The notes: generated from the letters alone by a model not told the origin. A DNA stretch of 64,000 bases from CAVZCK01 sp963798805 (GCA_963798805.1 CAWCVC010000015.1:124001-188000), one strand, 5' to 3'. Shown: positions 18,848 to 28,555, counted from the first letter of the stretch. Made by a program: numbers and translations.

Positions 18848-20176
18848 ATGAACGAGGTGCTACCCCAAATCCAGAAGCTCGCCGATAGCGTATCGATGAG
18901 GATCGACAATTTCTATTCTGTCTGGACGCTTTATCAGATAGCCGCGATCGCAGCCTGCTACTTCGCGGCGGTTGGCGCGGCTTCCGTGATCGAGCCACGA
19001 ATAGAGGCTCGCCTTCGAAAGATCGAGCAGCAACCTCAGCTGCTGAGATTTCTCGTCTTGTTGCTGCGGCGGCTCAGATGGTTTTTGTTTTCAGTGCTGC
19101 TATGGGGCAGCGCCGCCATCGTACGAAATGTTACCTGGCCGAGCCGCAGCTACATTATAGGCATCGTAGCGAGCCTAGCCATGACCTGGGTTACCGTCGC
19201 GGTGCTCTCGCGCATTGTCCGGAACCGCTCGCTTGCGCGTATCGTCGAGATTTGCGGTTGGTCTGCAGCGACGCTCTACATTGTGGGATGGTTTGGTCCG
19301 ACCATCCACTTCCTGGATTGGGTCTCAGTCTCGTTCGGCGGTGTTCGCATTTCGCTCTATACGATCCTCAAAGGCCTGATCATTCTTGGCGTTCTGTTGT
19401 GGCTCGGCAAGATCGTTGGCGATTTCATCGAGAAGCAAGCCAAGGGCAACGATCTGCTCAGTCCGAGCATGCATGCTCTGCTGAGCAAGCTGGTCAAAAC
19501 CTTGGTCGTTCTCGTCGCCGCAGCCGCTGCTCTCTCCGCAACCGGCGTCGACCTGACGGCCCTTACCGTGTTTTCAGGCGCATTTGGTCTCGGTCTCGGC
19601 TTCGGCTTGCAGAAAGCGCTGTCGAATCTGGTGAGCGGTTTCCTCATGCTTATGGATCGGTCGGTAAAGCCTGGCGATGTGATCCAGCTCGGCAGCACTT
19701 TCGGCTGGATCAGCTCCATTCGTGCACGCTACGTCTCGGTGGTCACGCGCGACGGCGCCGAATATCTGATCCCCAACGAGCAGTTCATCACCGAGCGGGT
19801 CATCAACTGGTCCTATTCCAACCGGAAGATCCGCCTCGAGGTCAAGTTCGGGGTGGACTACGCCAGCGATCCACATCTCGTCCGCACGGTCGTGGCTGAA
19901 GCGGTTCGCGGTATCGCCCGCGTGCTCAACGAGCCACCCCCTGTCTGTCATCTCATCGCCTTCGGTGACTCATCGCTCGACTTTGTGGTTCGCTTCTGGA
20001 TCCACGATCCCGAGGAAGGCGTTACCAACATCCAGGGTGCGGCACTGCTAGCGATTTGGGATGTTCTGAAGCTTAACCGCATCGCGATCCCTTACCCGCA
20101 TCTCGAACTCGTCCGTCGGGCGGCAAATCGGTCGGATGGATCCGAGCGGACAGTTCGCGAGACGGCCTTAGATTAG
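18848..20176 (+). CDS. MscS-family mechanosensitive ion channel
   Basis: 442-residue inner-membrane channel. Several N-terminal membrane segments (about residues 30-230) precede the MscS core. The pore helix reads FGLGLGFGLQKALSNLVSGF (about residues 252-271), followed by the beta domain with VKPGDVIQLG and the TRDGAEYLIPNEQF segment, then the alpha/beta C-terminal cage. It would release solutes on hypo-osmotic shock. Longer than E. coli MscS (286 residues), with additional N-terminal membrane helices as in MscS-like families of Rhizobiales. Monocistronic. Confidence 0.93.
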   Translation: MNEVLPQIQKLADSVSMRIDNFYSVWTLYQIAAIAACYFAAVGAASVIEPRIEARLRKIEQQPQLLRFLVLLLRRLRWFLFSVLLWGSAAIVRNVTWPSRSYIIGIVASLAMTWVTVAVLSRIVRNRSLARIVEICGWSAATLYIVGWFGPTIHFLDWVSVSFGGVRISLYTILKGLIILGVLLWLGKIVGDFIEKQAKGNDLLSPSMHALLSKLVKTLVVLVAAAAALSATGVDLTALTVFSGAFGLGLGFGLQKALSNLVSGFLMLMDRSVKPGDVIQLGSTFGWISSIRARYVSVVTRDGAEYLIPNEQFITERVINWSYSNRKIRLEVKFGVDYASDPHLVRTVVAEAVRGIARVLNEPPPVCHLIAFGDSSLDFVVRFWIHDPEEGVTNIQGAALLAIWDVLKLNRIAIPYPHLELVRRAANRSDGSERTVRETALD

Positions 20177-20384
20177 GTCGCCGACCTGTGCGGAGGAACG
20201 CTGCGTTCCTGCCGATCCGACTGATGTCATCGCTACCCAAGCTTTCGCTCACTATTGCATCCAATCAGTGGGTGTAGGAAGCCGAAGCCAAGATTAACAT
20301 CCAGCTTACACAGGTCGAGACCGAAATCGCCAAACAGGCCGTCCTCCGCCAGCGCGCCGAAGCCGACGCCGCCTGTTGCTTCAA

Positions 20385-21633
20385 TTACTTGCGCCAGCCT
20401 TTCATTGGCCATTCGAGCTTCGCCGTTGCCCGATCTTCCGGCCACACCGACACATATTGCTTGCCTTGCAGCTGGATCAAATAGGTTGCCGACAGCGTGT
20501 TCTGTCCGGTCTCGTCGAATTTGACGCCGCGATAGCCGATCATAAGCTGATCCTGCTTGAGATCGGTTGCCTTCAACGCCGCCTGAATCTTGGCCGGCTC
20601 GGTTGAGCCTGCCCGATTGATGGCAGCGGCCAGCACCAGGAAGCCCTGCATCCAGCGCGCACTGGTGTCGTCGAGGTCGCGGCCGTATTTCTTCTTGAAC
20701 ATCTGGTCGATGATGTAGCTGTTGCTGCCCGGCTTGCCGATATCGAAGGCACTGCGGTCGACCGCTCCCTGCGCCAGATCGCCGACATTGGGGATGAATG
20801 TCGGATCGGAGAACCCGGCATCGTCGCCGATGATGATTGGGGGCAAGTAGTCCAGGTTTTTCATGGTCTTGAAATAGAGGATCGCATCAGCCGTGTAGCT
20901 GACGAATATCGCCGCGTCCGGCTGCAGCGTCTTGAGCTGCAGCACCTGCGCCGAGACGTCCGAGCTGTTGGCGTTATAAGGGATTTGTGCAGCGACCTTG
21001 ATACCCGCGTCCTTCGCTGCCTTGAGGATGCTCGCCGCCACCGACGAGCCATAATCGGTGTTCTCGTTGACAATGGCGATATTATCGATCTTCTTACCCG
21101 ACTTTTTCAGATCGGTGAGAAATTCGGTGTAAGCTTTGGCAAAATCGGGCGCGATCGGAGTGGTGCGGAAGGTCCATTTGAAGCCGCGCTGGGTGATGTT
21201 CAATGCGACCGAGTTCGCCCACAAGATACGGAATCCCTTGCCGTTCGGCGACCGCCGTTGCCACCAGCGACACCGAGGAGTGGTACGAGCCGAGCATGGC
21301 AACGACGTGGTCCTGCGTGATCAGCCGCAATGTCTGCTGCTGCCCGACCTGCGGGTTGCCCTGATGATCCGCCTGATCGAGCTCGATCTGGGCGCCTTTG
21401 AGATTGGGCAGCCCCGCGGTAGCGCCCAGAGGCAGCGCCTTCAGCTCCGGATAGGCGTTGTTGACGATATCGGCGCCCAGCTCGACGGCGTCCTTGGCCG
21501 ACTGGCCCGCACTCGCGGCATTACCGGTCAGTGGATAAATGACGCCGATCTTGACCTTCTCGGCGCCGTGAGCCGGCACGCCCATGGCAATGCTCAGCAG
21601 CGCAACTGCAGCAATAAAACTGGTCTTTTGCAT
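20385..21633 (-). pseudogene. ABC transporter substrate-binding protein (LivJ-like), frameshifted
   Basis: Periplasmic binding protein of the branched-chain amino acid/amide type, last gene of the uptake operon. The start at 21633 follows GGAGGAG and encodes a signal peptide (AAVALLSIAMGVPAHG). The first part reads in one frame to AERQGIPYLVGE. The rest, from about 21220 on (ALNITQRGFKWTFR to WPMKGWRK), is in another frame, consistent with one extra or two missing bases. The paralogue at 26517-27758 is colinear (AERYGVPFMVGELAALNIT) and confirms the break. Either a recent pseudogene or a sequence error, since the rest is well conserved. Confidence 0.85.
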
Positions 21634-21688
21634 TATCTCCTCCCTAGTTTTCATATGCCTTATTCTTCTGCTTCCAACGTTGATGGCG

Positions 21689-22444
21689 TCATCCGGCCTT
21701 GAGTGAAAAGCCGCCGTCGACCACGAGCGATTGGCCGGTGATGAAATCGGCTTCCGGTGACGCCAGGAACAGGATTGCGCTCGCGATTTCCTCGGGGCTG
21801 CCGAAGCGCTTGAAGGGTGTCCCCGCCAGCATGCCGTCCCGCACCTCTTGCGGCAGACTTCGCAGGAGATCGGTCTCCGTGTTTCCTGGCACCACAACAT
21901 TCACATTGATGTCGGGAGCCAGTTGCTTGGCGAGCGTCTTCGTGAGGCTGATGACGGCGGCTTTCGACGCGGAATAGTCTATCACCGGCTCACGTCCGAG
22001 ATGATCAAGTCCGCGCACGGAAGATACGTTCACGATCTTGCCGCGTTTGGCTAAGACCATGTGTTTCGCGGCCGCCTGACACATGAGGAATGTGCCGACG
22101 AGGTTGACGCGCAGGGTCTCGTTCCAGTCCTCGACTGTCTTATCGAAGAAGGGACGCCCGATGCCGATGCCGGCGTTATTGACGAGAATGTCGACGCGGC
22201 CGAAACGGCGGGCGAACTCCTCGACACAGCGAGCCGCATCCTCCTTGTGCCCGACGTCGCCTTGAAAGATGTCGAGCATGATGTCCTCGCCGGCGGCTTT
22301 CTGCTTCATCGCGGCAAGATGCGCCTCGCTCTTGCCCATGATGCCGACGCGGGCGCCCTCGCGGGCAAACGCAAGGGCCGTTGCGGCGCCAATGCCCCGG
22401 CTGCCGCCCGTGATCAACGCGGTCAAACCCTGAAGTCGTGCCAC
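21689..22444 (-). CDS. Short-chain dehydrogenase/reductase
   Basis: Classical SDR of 251 residues, NAD(P)-dependent. The nucleotide-binding motif is GGSRGIGA (13-20), NNAG is at 89-92, the catalytic Ser lies in VNVSS (about 141), and Tyr157/Lys161 form YSASK. The C-terminal end VVDGGFSL is typical of FabG-like SDRs. It lies in the LIV-type operon between the regulator and the second binding protein, so it probably oxidises the imported compound or a product of it. Substrate not predictable. Confidence 0.92.
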   Translation of the reverse strand: MARLQGLTALITGGSRGIGAATALAFAREGARVGIMGKSEAHLAAMKQKAAGEDIMLDIFQGDVGHKEDAARCVEEFARRFGRVDILVNNAGIGIGRPFFDKTVEDWNETLRVNLVGTFLMCQAAAKHMVLAKRGKIVNVSSVRGLDHLGREPVIDYSASKAAVISLTKTLAKQLAPDINVNVVVPGNTETDLLRSLPQEVRDGMLAGTPFKRFGSPEEIASAILFLASPEADFITGQSLVVDGGFSLKAG

Positions 22445-22448
22445 CGGT

Positions 22449-23204
22449 CTATTCCTTTTCGGCGCTGAGATCGCTCACGCTTGCCGCGAGCTGGCTTTCG
22501 ATGAAGTCCATATGCGCTATAATGGCCGCGCGCGCGGCCTTCGGTTCGCGTTTGCGTATGGCATTGTAGATATCGGCATGATGCTGCCAGATCAGTTTCT
22601 GATCCTCGCGGTTCGGAATATATCGCTTGAGCCGGTAGAAGGCCGAGAAGCTTTCGCGCAGAATCTCCATGATGCGCACGGCAAGCGGATTGCCGGTCGC
22701 CGCCGCCAATGCCGAGTGGAACCGGATATCGTTCTCTTCCCAGGCCTCGTCAGTGACATCGAGATCGCGCATGGCGTCCAGCCGCGCCTTCATCGCGGAC
22801 AGATGTGACCGGCTGCTAACCTTGGCCGCATGGCTGGCGCACCAGCCCTCCAGCGCACGCCTGATTTCAAGGAACTCGCCCAAGCGATGGCTCTCAATCC
22901 TGATGAGGTCCATCAGGGGCTTGTCGGCGCGGACCCTCGGCTTGCTGGCAACGACGAAGCTGCCCGAGCCATGCCTGACCTCGATCAAGCCGACCAGTTC
23001 GGCGCGGTAGATCGCTTCGCGCACGGTTTGGCGGCTCGTGTTCAACATTGTGGCAAGCTCGCGCTCGGCCGGCAGTCGACTGCCTGGCAGGAAGCGACCG
23101 GCGCGAATGAGTTCGGCAATCTGCTCGAACACCTGGTCGGATTTGCGCCCGCTTTTCAGCGGCAGAAACTTCGCGGTGCGCACTGCCTGCTGCGCCTTGC
23201 TCAT
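22449..23204 (-). CDS. GntR-family regulator, FadR (FCD) subfamily
   Basis: 251-residue repressor-type regulator. The N-terminal winged helix (about residues 20-85, with GSRLPAERELA and SRQTVREAIYRAE) is followed by an all-helical FCD ligand domain with the acidic/His metal-site pattern (FHSALAAATGNP, HADIYNAI). The start at 23204 is chosen because homology begins there. Within the uptake operon, so it likely controls it in response to the transported ligand. A candidate operator of FadR type lies at 27851-27876 in front of the first operon gene. Confidence 0.92.
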   Translation of the reverse strand: MSKAQQAVRTAKFLPLKSGRKSDQVFEQIAELIRAGRFLPGSRLPAERELATMLNTSRQTVREAIYRAELVGLIEVRHGSGSFVVASKPRVRADKPLMDLIRIESHRLGEFLEIRRALEGWCASHAAKVSSRSHLSAMKARLDAMRDLDVTDEAWEENDIRFHSALAAATGNPLAVRIMEILRESFSAFYRLKRYIPNREDQKLIWQHHADIYNAIRKREPKAARAAIIAHMDFIESQLAASVSDLSAEKE

Positions 23205-23217
23205 GGCGCGTTCTCCA

Positions 23218-23958
23218 TCATCTGATCGACGCGCCCCCGGTCCGTGTGCCGATGCCGAGATAAATCTCCTGGACTTGCTCATTCCGCTCGAGGTCGGCCG
23301 CCTTGCCTTCGAGGACCGTTCGCCCTGTCTGCAGGACGAAGGCATAGTCCGCGATGCCGAGCGCCAGTGGGATCGATTGCTCGGCCAACAAGAGCGTCAG
23401 GCCCTCGCCATGCAGCCGATGCAGCGTCTCATAAAGCTGCTCGACCACAGCGGGTGCGAGGCCAAGGCTCGGCTCATCGAGCATCAGCAGTTTCGGCTCG
23501 CTCATAAGCGCTCGCCCCAGCGCCAGCATCTGGCGCTCGCCTCCCGACAAGGTGCCGGCCGGTTGCCGCCGCCGCTCCGCCAGCCGGGGAAACAGGGCGT
23601 AGACACGCTCGAACAGAGGCCCGATGCGCGTTCGGTCGGCGAGCGCCGTGGCGCCCAAGCGGAGGTTTTGCTCCACCGTCTGACCAACGAAAAGCCGCCA
23701 GCCTTCCGGCGACAGCGCCAGCCCCTTGCGCACGATCCGATAAGCCGGCAGACCAGAAATGGCTTCGCCTTGCCAGGTGATGCGACCTTTCGAGGCGCGG
23801 ACCAGACCGGCGAGCGCGTTCAGGGTCGTCGTCTTGCCGGCGCCATTCGAGCCGAGCAGCGCCACCACAGTGCCAGCCTCCACCCGCAGCGAAATATCGG
23901 CGACGCCGACAAGATCGCCGTAACGGACTTCGAGATGCTCGACGACGAGTTGGCTCAC
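23218..23958 (-). CDS. livF: Branched-chain amino acid-type ABC transporter ATPase LivF
   Basis: 246-residue ATPase. Walker A GSNGAGKT (36-43), signature LSGGERQ and Walker B LMLDEPSLGL are intact. The Q-loop region and LAEQS switch are those of LivF. It overlaps livG by four bases. With LivG it drives the LivHM permease in the inner membrane. The transported ligand may be an amide, aromatic acid or amino acid; the family does not tell. Confidence 0.95.
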   Translation of the reverse strand: MSQLVVEHLEVRYGDLVGVADISLRVEAGTVVALLGSNGAGKTTTLNALAGLVRASKGRITWQGEAISGLPAYRIVRKGLALSPEGWRLFVGQTVEQNLRLGATALADRTRIGPLFERVYALFPRLAERRRQPAGTLSGGERQMLALGRALMSEPKLLMLDEPSLGLAPAVVEQLYETLHRLHGEGLTLLLAEQSIPLALGIADYAFVLQTGRTVLEGKAADLERNEQVQEIYLGIGTRTGGASIR

Positions 23959-24692
23959 GGCGTGCGCGCCCGCTTTGTATGCTGACCGCGGCCAAGATAG
24001 GCCTCGATCACGCTCTCATCCTTGACCACCTCTTCTGGCTTTCCGCGTGCGATCACATGTCCCTGATTGAAGACAAGCACGCGTTTGGTGAGCGTCATGA
24101 TCACTTCCATGATGTGTTCGACGATGACGATGGTGATTCCCATCTCGTGAATTTTACGCACCAGCGCGATCGCCTCCTGCAATTCCGTGGGCGTGAGGCC
24201 GGCAAGCAATTCATCGAGCAGCATCAGCCGCGGATTGGTGGCGAGCACGCGCGCGATCTCAAGCCGCTTGCGGCCGGGGGTGCCGAGCGAGCGCGCCCTT
24301 TGATCGGCTTGGCCGTTCAGCCCGGTCAGCTCGACGATGCGGCGCGAATGCTCCAGCGCATCGCTGCGATGCGGATGGCGCAGATAGGCGCCAACCATGA
24401 CATTGTCGAGAACCGTCATGTCCTCGAAGGTTGCCGGCACCTGAAAGGTCCTGCCGATGCCGAGCCGCACATGTGTCTCGGGCGGAGCGCGCGTGACATC
24501 CTCGCCGGCAAAGACGATGCGGCCGCTGGTCGGCGCCATATCGCCGGCCAGACAGTTGAAGAAGGTCGATTTGCCGGCCCCGTTCGGACCGATGAGGCCG
24601 ACGATGTCGTGCTCATCGACCTTGAGATCGGCGCCGCGCACGGCAAAAAAACTGCCGAACGCCTTGGTCACTCCCTGTGCTTCAAGCAGCAT
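23955..24692 (-). CDS. livG: Branched-chain amino acid-type ABC transporter ATPase LivG
   Basis: 245-residue ATPase. Walker A is GPNGAGKS (35-42). The signature region reads LGTPGRKRLE and Walker B LMLLDELLAGL, both variants of the LivG consensus (no DEP), a divergence also known from LivG-like ATPases with the LAGLTPTE motif. The start at 24692 has AGGGGG upstream; the open frame extends further but those residues look like the livM 3' end in another frame. It overlaps livM by 11 bases. Confidence 0.93.
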   Translation of the reverse strand: MLLEAQGVTKAFGSFFAVRGADLKVDEHDIVGLIGPNGAGKSTFFNCLAGDMAPTSGRIVFAGEDVTRAPPETHVRLGIGRTFQVPATFEDMTVLDNVMVGAYLRHPHRSDALEHSRRIVELTGLNGQADQRARSLGTPGRKRLEIARVLATNPRLMLLDELLAGLTPTELQEAIALVRKIHEMGITIVIVEHIMEVIMTLTKRVLVFNQGHVIARGKPEEVVKDESVIEAYLGRGQHTKRARTP

Positions 24693-25659
24693 ATTTGTGC
24701 CCCCTGCGCAGCGGCGCCAGCCGATGCCACAAATCGAAGACGCCACCAGGCTCAAAACGCGCGATCAGTACAATGATGCCGCCATAGATGATGTAGGTGA
24801 GGCCCGAGCCGCCGCCACCGAACCAGGTATTCGTCGCCGTCTGCAACGGGATCAGGATCAGTGAGCCGACGAACGGTCCAAGCAGCACGCCGGCGCCTCC
24901 CAAGGCCGCGACGATGACCATTTGCACCGAAACCAGAATACCGAAGCCGCTTTCCGGGTCGATGAAGCCGGTCTTGATCGCGTAGAGCGAGCCGGCAAGC
25001 GAGGTGAAGACCGCGCTGAAAACCAGGGCTTTCATCTTGGTCTGCAGCACCGGTACCCCCAGGCTGCGCGCGGCGCGTTCGCCGGCTTTGATCGCGCGCA
25101 GATAGTAACCGAACCGCCGGCGCTCCATGGCATAGGTCAACACAAGCAGTACCGCGAGCACAGCCAAGAATATATAGTAATATGGGACTTCGCTGCGGAA
25201 GGTGAGGTCCCACCAGCCGCGTGCCGTCGCCGGTCCCTGCAAGCCGATCGCCGCGCCGACGAGATCCCAGGTGCCGAAGAAAATGCGGATCAGCTCGGCG
25301 ACTGCGATCGTCGCCATGCTGAAATAATGGCCGGTCAGCCGGAAGGTCGGCATGCCGATCCCCACCGCCAGCGCGGCACTGAGCGCCATGCCGATGGGGA
25401 TGCCGGCCATCGGCGGCCATCCAAACAGCGTGTAGAACAAGAGCGGCGCATAGGCGCCGAAGCCGAAGAACATCGCATGGCCAACCGACACCTGTCCGGC
25501 ATAGCCGCCGACAATGTTCCACGCCGACGCCGAGATCGCCGCGAGCAGGAACGTCACACCGATGTCGAGATAAAACGGGTCCGGGAAGACGAGCGGATAA
25601 AGCAGCAAGGCCGCCGCTAACAGCGCGATTGTAGGATTCATGGCGACACGGTTCTTCAC
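24682..25659 (-). CDS. livM: Branched-chain amino acid-type ABC transporter permease LivM
   Basis: Inner-membrane permease of about 325 residues with eight to nine hydrophobic segments. Conserved LivM features are SAWNIVGGYAGQVSVGHAMF near residue 45 and the LGVPVLQTKMKALVFS loop near residue 205. I prefer the GTG at 25659, which overlaps the livH stop as GTGA and has GGGGAAAG just upstream; ATG 25641 is the alternative. Forms the channel with LivH. Confidence 0.93.
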   Translation of the reverse strand: MKNRVAMNPTIALLAAALLLYPLVFPDPFYLDIGVTFLLAAISASAWNIVGGYAGQVSVGHAMFFGFGAYAPLLFYTLFGWPPMAGIPIGMALSAALAVGIGMPTFRLTGHYFSMATIAVAELIRIFFGTWDLVGAAIGLQGPATARGWWDLTFRSEVPYYYIFLAVLAVLLVLTYAMERRRFGYYLRAIKAGERAARSLGVPVLQTKMKALVFSAVFTSLAGSLYAIKTGFIDPESGFGILVSVQMVIVAALGGAGVLLGPFVGSLILIPLQTATNTWFGGGGSGLTYIIYGGIIVLIARFEPGGVFDLWHRLAPLRRGHKYAA

Positions 25660-26513
25660 GCTTTCCCCATCAGGCCTTGCGGCCTTAGCCAGAGCAGCGC
25701 CACGAACAGCGCATAGACGACGATATCCTTGTAGATCGGACCGAACCAGAAGGCGGAGACGGCCTGGATCAATCCGATAATGAGGCCGGCGAGGAGTGCC
25801 CCCGGCACGCTGCCGAAACCGCCGAGAGCGACGACGACGAAGGCGGTGAGGCCAAAGGTTTCCCCAACCGACGGCGACCACGGATAAGCCGTCGCCATCA
25901 GCGCGCCGGCCATGCCGGCGGCACCGGCCGAAAGCCCCCAGGCGAGCGCCTGCACGCGGTCCGGCCGAATGCCCATCAGCATCGCCGCATTGCGATCCTC
26001 CGCCACCGCGAGCAGTTGGCTGCCGACTGTCGTGCGCGTGAGCAGCAAATGCAGACCGAGCGTCAGAGCAATCGCGACGATACCGGCGACCAATTGCGCC
26101 ACCGGCATCAATATGCCGCCGAGGTTGACCGTGCCCGAAAGCGAGGTCTGCGGCAGCGACACGAAGTTCGCCGAAAAGATCCAGAACGCAGTATAGCGCA
26201 GCAGCAGCGCAAGGCCGAAAGTCGAAAGAATCTGCGACAACATCGGGCCGCGCAACACGTGGCGGATCAGCGAGAGATAGATCAGCACACCCAGCGCGAA
26301 CAATGCAAAGGCGGCGGCGAAGCCGAAAACGGCCGGCCCGCCGTTAAGCCAAGTGACGACGAGCAAGGCGACATACATGCCCAGCATGACGAACTCGCCA
26401 TGGGCGAAGTTGATGAAATTCATCATGCCCCAGATCAGGGTGAGACCTGAGGAGAACAGGGCGTAGATGGCCCCGAGCAGGAGGCCACCGACGATCACTT
26501 GCAAGAGCAGCAT
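25656..26513 (-). CDS. livH: Branched-chain amino acid-type ABC transporter permease LivH
   Basis: 285-residue inner-membrane permease. The start MLLLQVIVGGLLLGAIYALF and the motif MNFINFAHGEFVMLGMY are diagnostic of LivH. The coupling loop DRNAAMLMGIRPDRV is near residue 172. Only three bases separate it from the binding-protein gene, and it overlaps livM by four bases. Intact. Confidence 0.95.
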   Translation of the reverse strand: MLLLQVIVGGLLLGAIYALFSSGLTLIWGMMNFINFAHGEFVMLGMYVALLVVTWLNGGPAVFGFAAAFALFALGVLIYLSLIRHVLRGPMLSQILSTFGLALLLRYTAFWIFSANFVSLPQTSLSGTVNLGGILMPVAQLVAGIVAIALTLGLHLLLTRTTVGSQLLAVAEDRNAAMLMGIRPDRVQALAWGLSAGAAGMAGALMATAYPWSPSVGETFGLTAFVVVALGGFGSVPGALLAGLIIGLIQAVSAFWFGPIYKDIVVYALFVALLWLRPQGLMGKA

Positions 26514-26516
26514 CGG

Positions 26517-27758
26517 CTATTTGGCCCAGGCGGCCATCGGCCATTGCAATTTTGCAGTTGCCGCGCTTTGCGGCCACACCAGCTCGTACTTTTTGTCGTG
26601 AAGCTGGATCAGGTAGGTCGCGGCGAGGATGTTCTGGCCGGTCTGGTCGAACTTGACGCCCTGGTAGCCCATCATGAGCTGATCGGGCTTGAGGTCGGTT
26701 TGGGTCAGCGCGACGCGGATCTTCTCGGGATCCGTCGAGCCGGCCCGATTGAGCGCATCGGCGAGCGCGAAGAAGCTCTGCATGTTGCGCGCGCTGGTGT
26801 CGTCGAGATCGCGGCCCGTCTTGGCCTTGTACATCTCGTTGATCTTGTAAGTGACGGAGTCCGGCTTGCCGATCGCCCAGGCACTGCGGTTCATCGCTCC
26901 TTGCGCAATATCGGCGACGGCGGGAATGAAAGACGGATCGGAAAATCCGGTATCGTCGCCGATCACCATGGGCGGCTTGTAGTCGAGGTTCTTCATCGTC
27001 TTCATGTAGAGAATGGCATCGGCCGTGTAGCTGATGAAGATGACGACATCGGGCTGCTTCTCCTTGAGCTGCAGCACCTGCGCAGAGACGTCGGTCGAGC
27101 TTGCGCTGTAGGGAATGCGGATCGCTACCGGAATATTGGCGGTCTTGGCTCCTCCGACGATGGCGTCGGCGACCGAGGTCCCGTAATCGGTGTTCTCGTT
27201 GACGATGGCGATCGAATTGATTGCCCTGCCCTGTTTCTTCATGTCGGCAAAAAACCGCATGTAGGTGCGGGCATAATCCGAGGCGATCGGCGTGCCGCGG
27301 AACACCCATTTGAAGCCGCGGCCGGTGATGTTGAGGGCAGCCAATTCACCGACCATGAAGGGAACACCGTAACGTTCCGCCACCGCAGTCGCGGTGAAGC
27401 TGCAGGAAGACTGATACGCCCCCATCAGGACATTGACTTTGTCCTGAGTGATCAGGCGCGTCGCCACTTGTTGCGCGAGCGATGGATTGCCCTGGTGATC
27501 GACAAACACCAGTTCGAGCTTCGCCCCGCCCATATTCGGCAGGCCCGCCGTTTTGGCGAGCGGCAGGTCTCCCAGCTCCGGATGCGCATTGTTGACGATG
27601 TCGGCAGCGAGTTCCGCGGCAGCCTTGGATGCGAGCCCCGCCGCGGCGGCATTGCCGGTGAGCGGCCAAAGGATGCCGATTTTGACGGTCTCGGCAGCGC
27701 GCGCGGAGTTGATGGCAAGCAGTGCAGCCGCAGCTGCAAGCAGTGTGCGTGACTTCAC
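26517..27758 (-). CDS. ABC transporter substrate-binding protein, LivJ-like
   Basis: Periplasmic binding protein (413 residues) with a signal peptide (LLAAAAALLAINSARAAE, cleavage near residue 21). The mature protein shows the two-lobed type I fold pattern: VKIGILWPLTGNAAAAG at the N-terminus and AVAERYGVPFMVGE near residue 137. First gene of the operon, and a clear paralogue of the frameshifted gene at 20385-21633. The two proteins may bind different ligands and share one permease. Confidence 0.93.
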   Translation of the reverse strand: MKSRTLLAAAAALLAINSARAAETVKIGILWPLTGNAAAAGLASKAAAELAADIVNNAHPELGDLPLAKTAGLPNMGGAKLELVFVDHQGNPSLAQQVATRLITQDKVNVLMGAYQSSCSFTATAVAERYGVPFMVGELAALNITGRGFKWVFRGTPIASDYARTYMRFFADMKKQGRAINSIAIVNENTDYGTSVADAIVGGAKTANIPVAIRIPYSASSTDVSAQVLQLKEKQPDVVIFISYTADAILYMKTMKNLDYKPPMVIGDDTGFSDPSFIPAVADIAQGAMNRSAWAIGKPDSVTYKINEMYKAKTGRDLDDTSARNMQSFFALADALNRAGSTDPEKIRVALTQTDLKPDQLMMGYQGVKFDQTGQNILAATYLIQLHDKKYELVWPQSAATAKLQWPMAAWAK

Positions 27759-27850
27759 GATTTCCTCCCAGTCCCAAATTGATCATTGATGATTCTTATG
27801 GGCGATTGCGGGTCGGCAGACCCGGATTGCAACGGCAGCTTTCCTCCTTT

Positions 27851-27876
27851 AACGTGGTAAGAGGTCTGACCACGTT
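27851..27876. promoter_or_regulatory. Candidate FadR-type operator
   Basis: An inverted repeat AACGTGGT / ACCACGTT with a 10-base spacer encloses and overlaps a second perfect palindrome GGTCTGACC (27863-27871). The latter matches the FadR-subfamily pattern TGGTCNGACCA closely. It stands between the divergent livJ-type operon and the NIPSNAP gene, and the operon encodes a FadR-type regulator, so it is a good candidate binding site. Inference, not demonstrated. Confidence 0.6.
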
Positions 27877-27943
27877 AGGTGGGGTGCTGGTCACCTGTCA
27901 ATCGCGCGTCGCGGGACCGGAAAGAATAAGCTGGGAGGAAGAT

Positions 27944-28555
27944 GTGACCACGCACTACGACGTGACGATTATCACTGCGCGGCCCGGCGTGCATTCCAAG
28001 GCACTGTCCATTCTCGAGAACCGGCTCGCCGGCGACAAGCAGCTGCTCGCCTGCTGGTATTGTGACATCGGCGCACTGAATCAGATCATGCTGATCAGCA
28101 ACGCCCCCGATCCGGCCGCAAGCCTCGCCGCACGCCAGGCGATCCTGTCGTCACCCGACCCGTTCGGCCTCGGTGATCTGACGGCCGGCATCACCATGGA
28201 CACATTCGTGCCTTTCGACTTCCTGCCGCCGATCCAGCCGGGTGCCCCTGGGCCCTGCTACGAGGTGCGCAGCTATGAGCTTAAGCCGCATGGGCTGACG
28301 GCCACGGCCGAGTTGTGGCGCAAGGCGGTCCCGGCGCGGTCGCAGGTCTCACCTGTCCTCACCGCAATGACATCGGTCACTGGCGTGGTCATCCGGTTCG
28401 TGCACATCTGGCCCTACAAGACGCTCGAGGAGCGCTCCCGCTTGCGCGCCAAGGCGGTCGCCGACAGCGTGTGGCCGCCGCCGGGCGGACCTGATCTCAT
28501 CGCCCGGCAGCAGACGGATATCTTTCTGCCGGCTTCATTCTCGCCATTGCAGTGA
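27944..28555 (+). CDS. NIPSNAP-family protein
   Basis: 203-residue protein with two ferredoxin-like NIPSNAP repeats; the second is marked by CYEVRSYELKPHG near residue 105. Function in bacteria is not established; such proteins often sit beside catabolic genes. The start is a GTG at 27944 with GGGAGGAA six bases upstream; no ATG fits. Divergent from the uptake operon, sharing the region with the candidate operator, so probably co-regulated with it. Confidence 0.85.
   Translation: MTTHYDVTIITARPGVHSKALSILENRLAGDKQLLACWYCDIGALNQIMLISNAPDPAASLAARQAILSSPDPFGLGDLTAGITMDTFVPFDFLPPIQPGAPGPCYEVRSYELKPHGLTATAELWRKAVPARSQVSPVLTAMTSVTGVVIRFVHIWPYKTLEERSRLRAKAVADSVWPPPGGPDLIARQQTDIFLPASFSPLQ

Noticed and set aside
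20278..20377. Short + strand coiled-coil-like run (EAEAKINIQLTQVETEIAKQ) between mscS and the frameshifted livJ
   Set aside because: Reads protein-like but has no start, no stop in context and is under 35 codons; kept only as a possible fragment.
26499..27752. 417-codon + strand frame opposite the substrate-binding protein
   Set aside because: Shadow of the LivJ-like gene, which has a signal peptide and family motifs.
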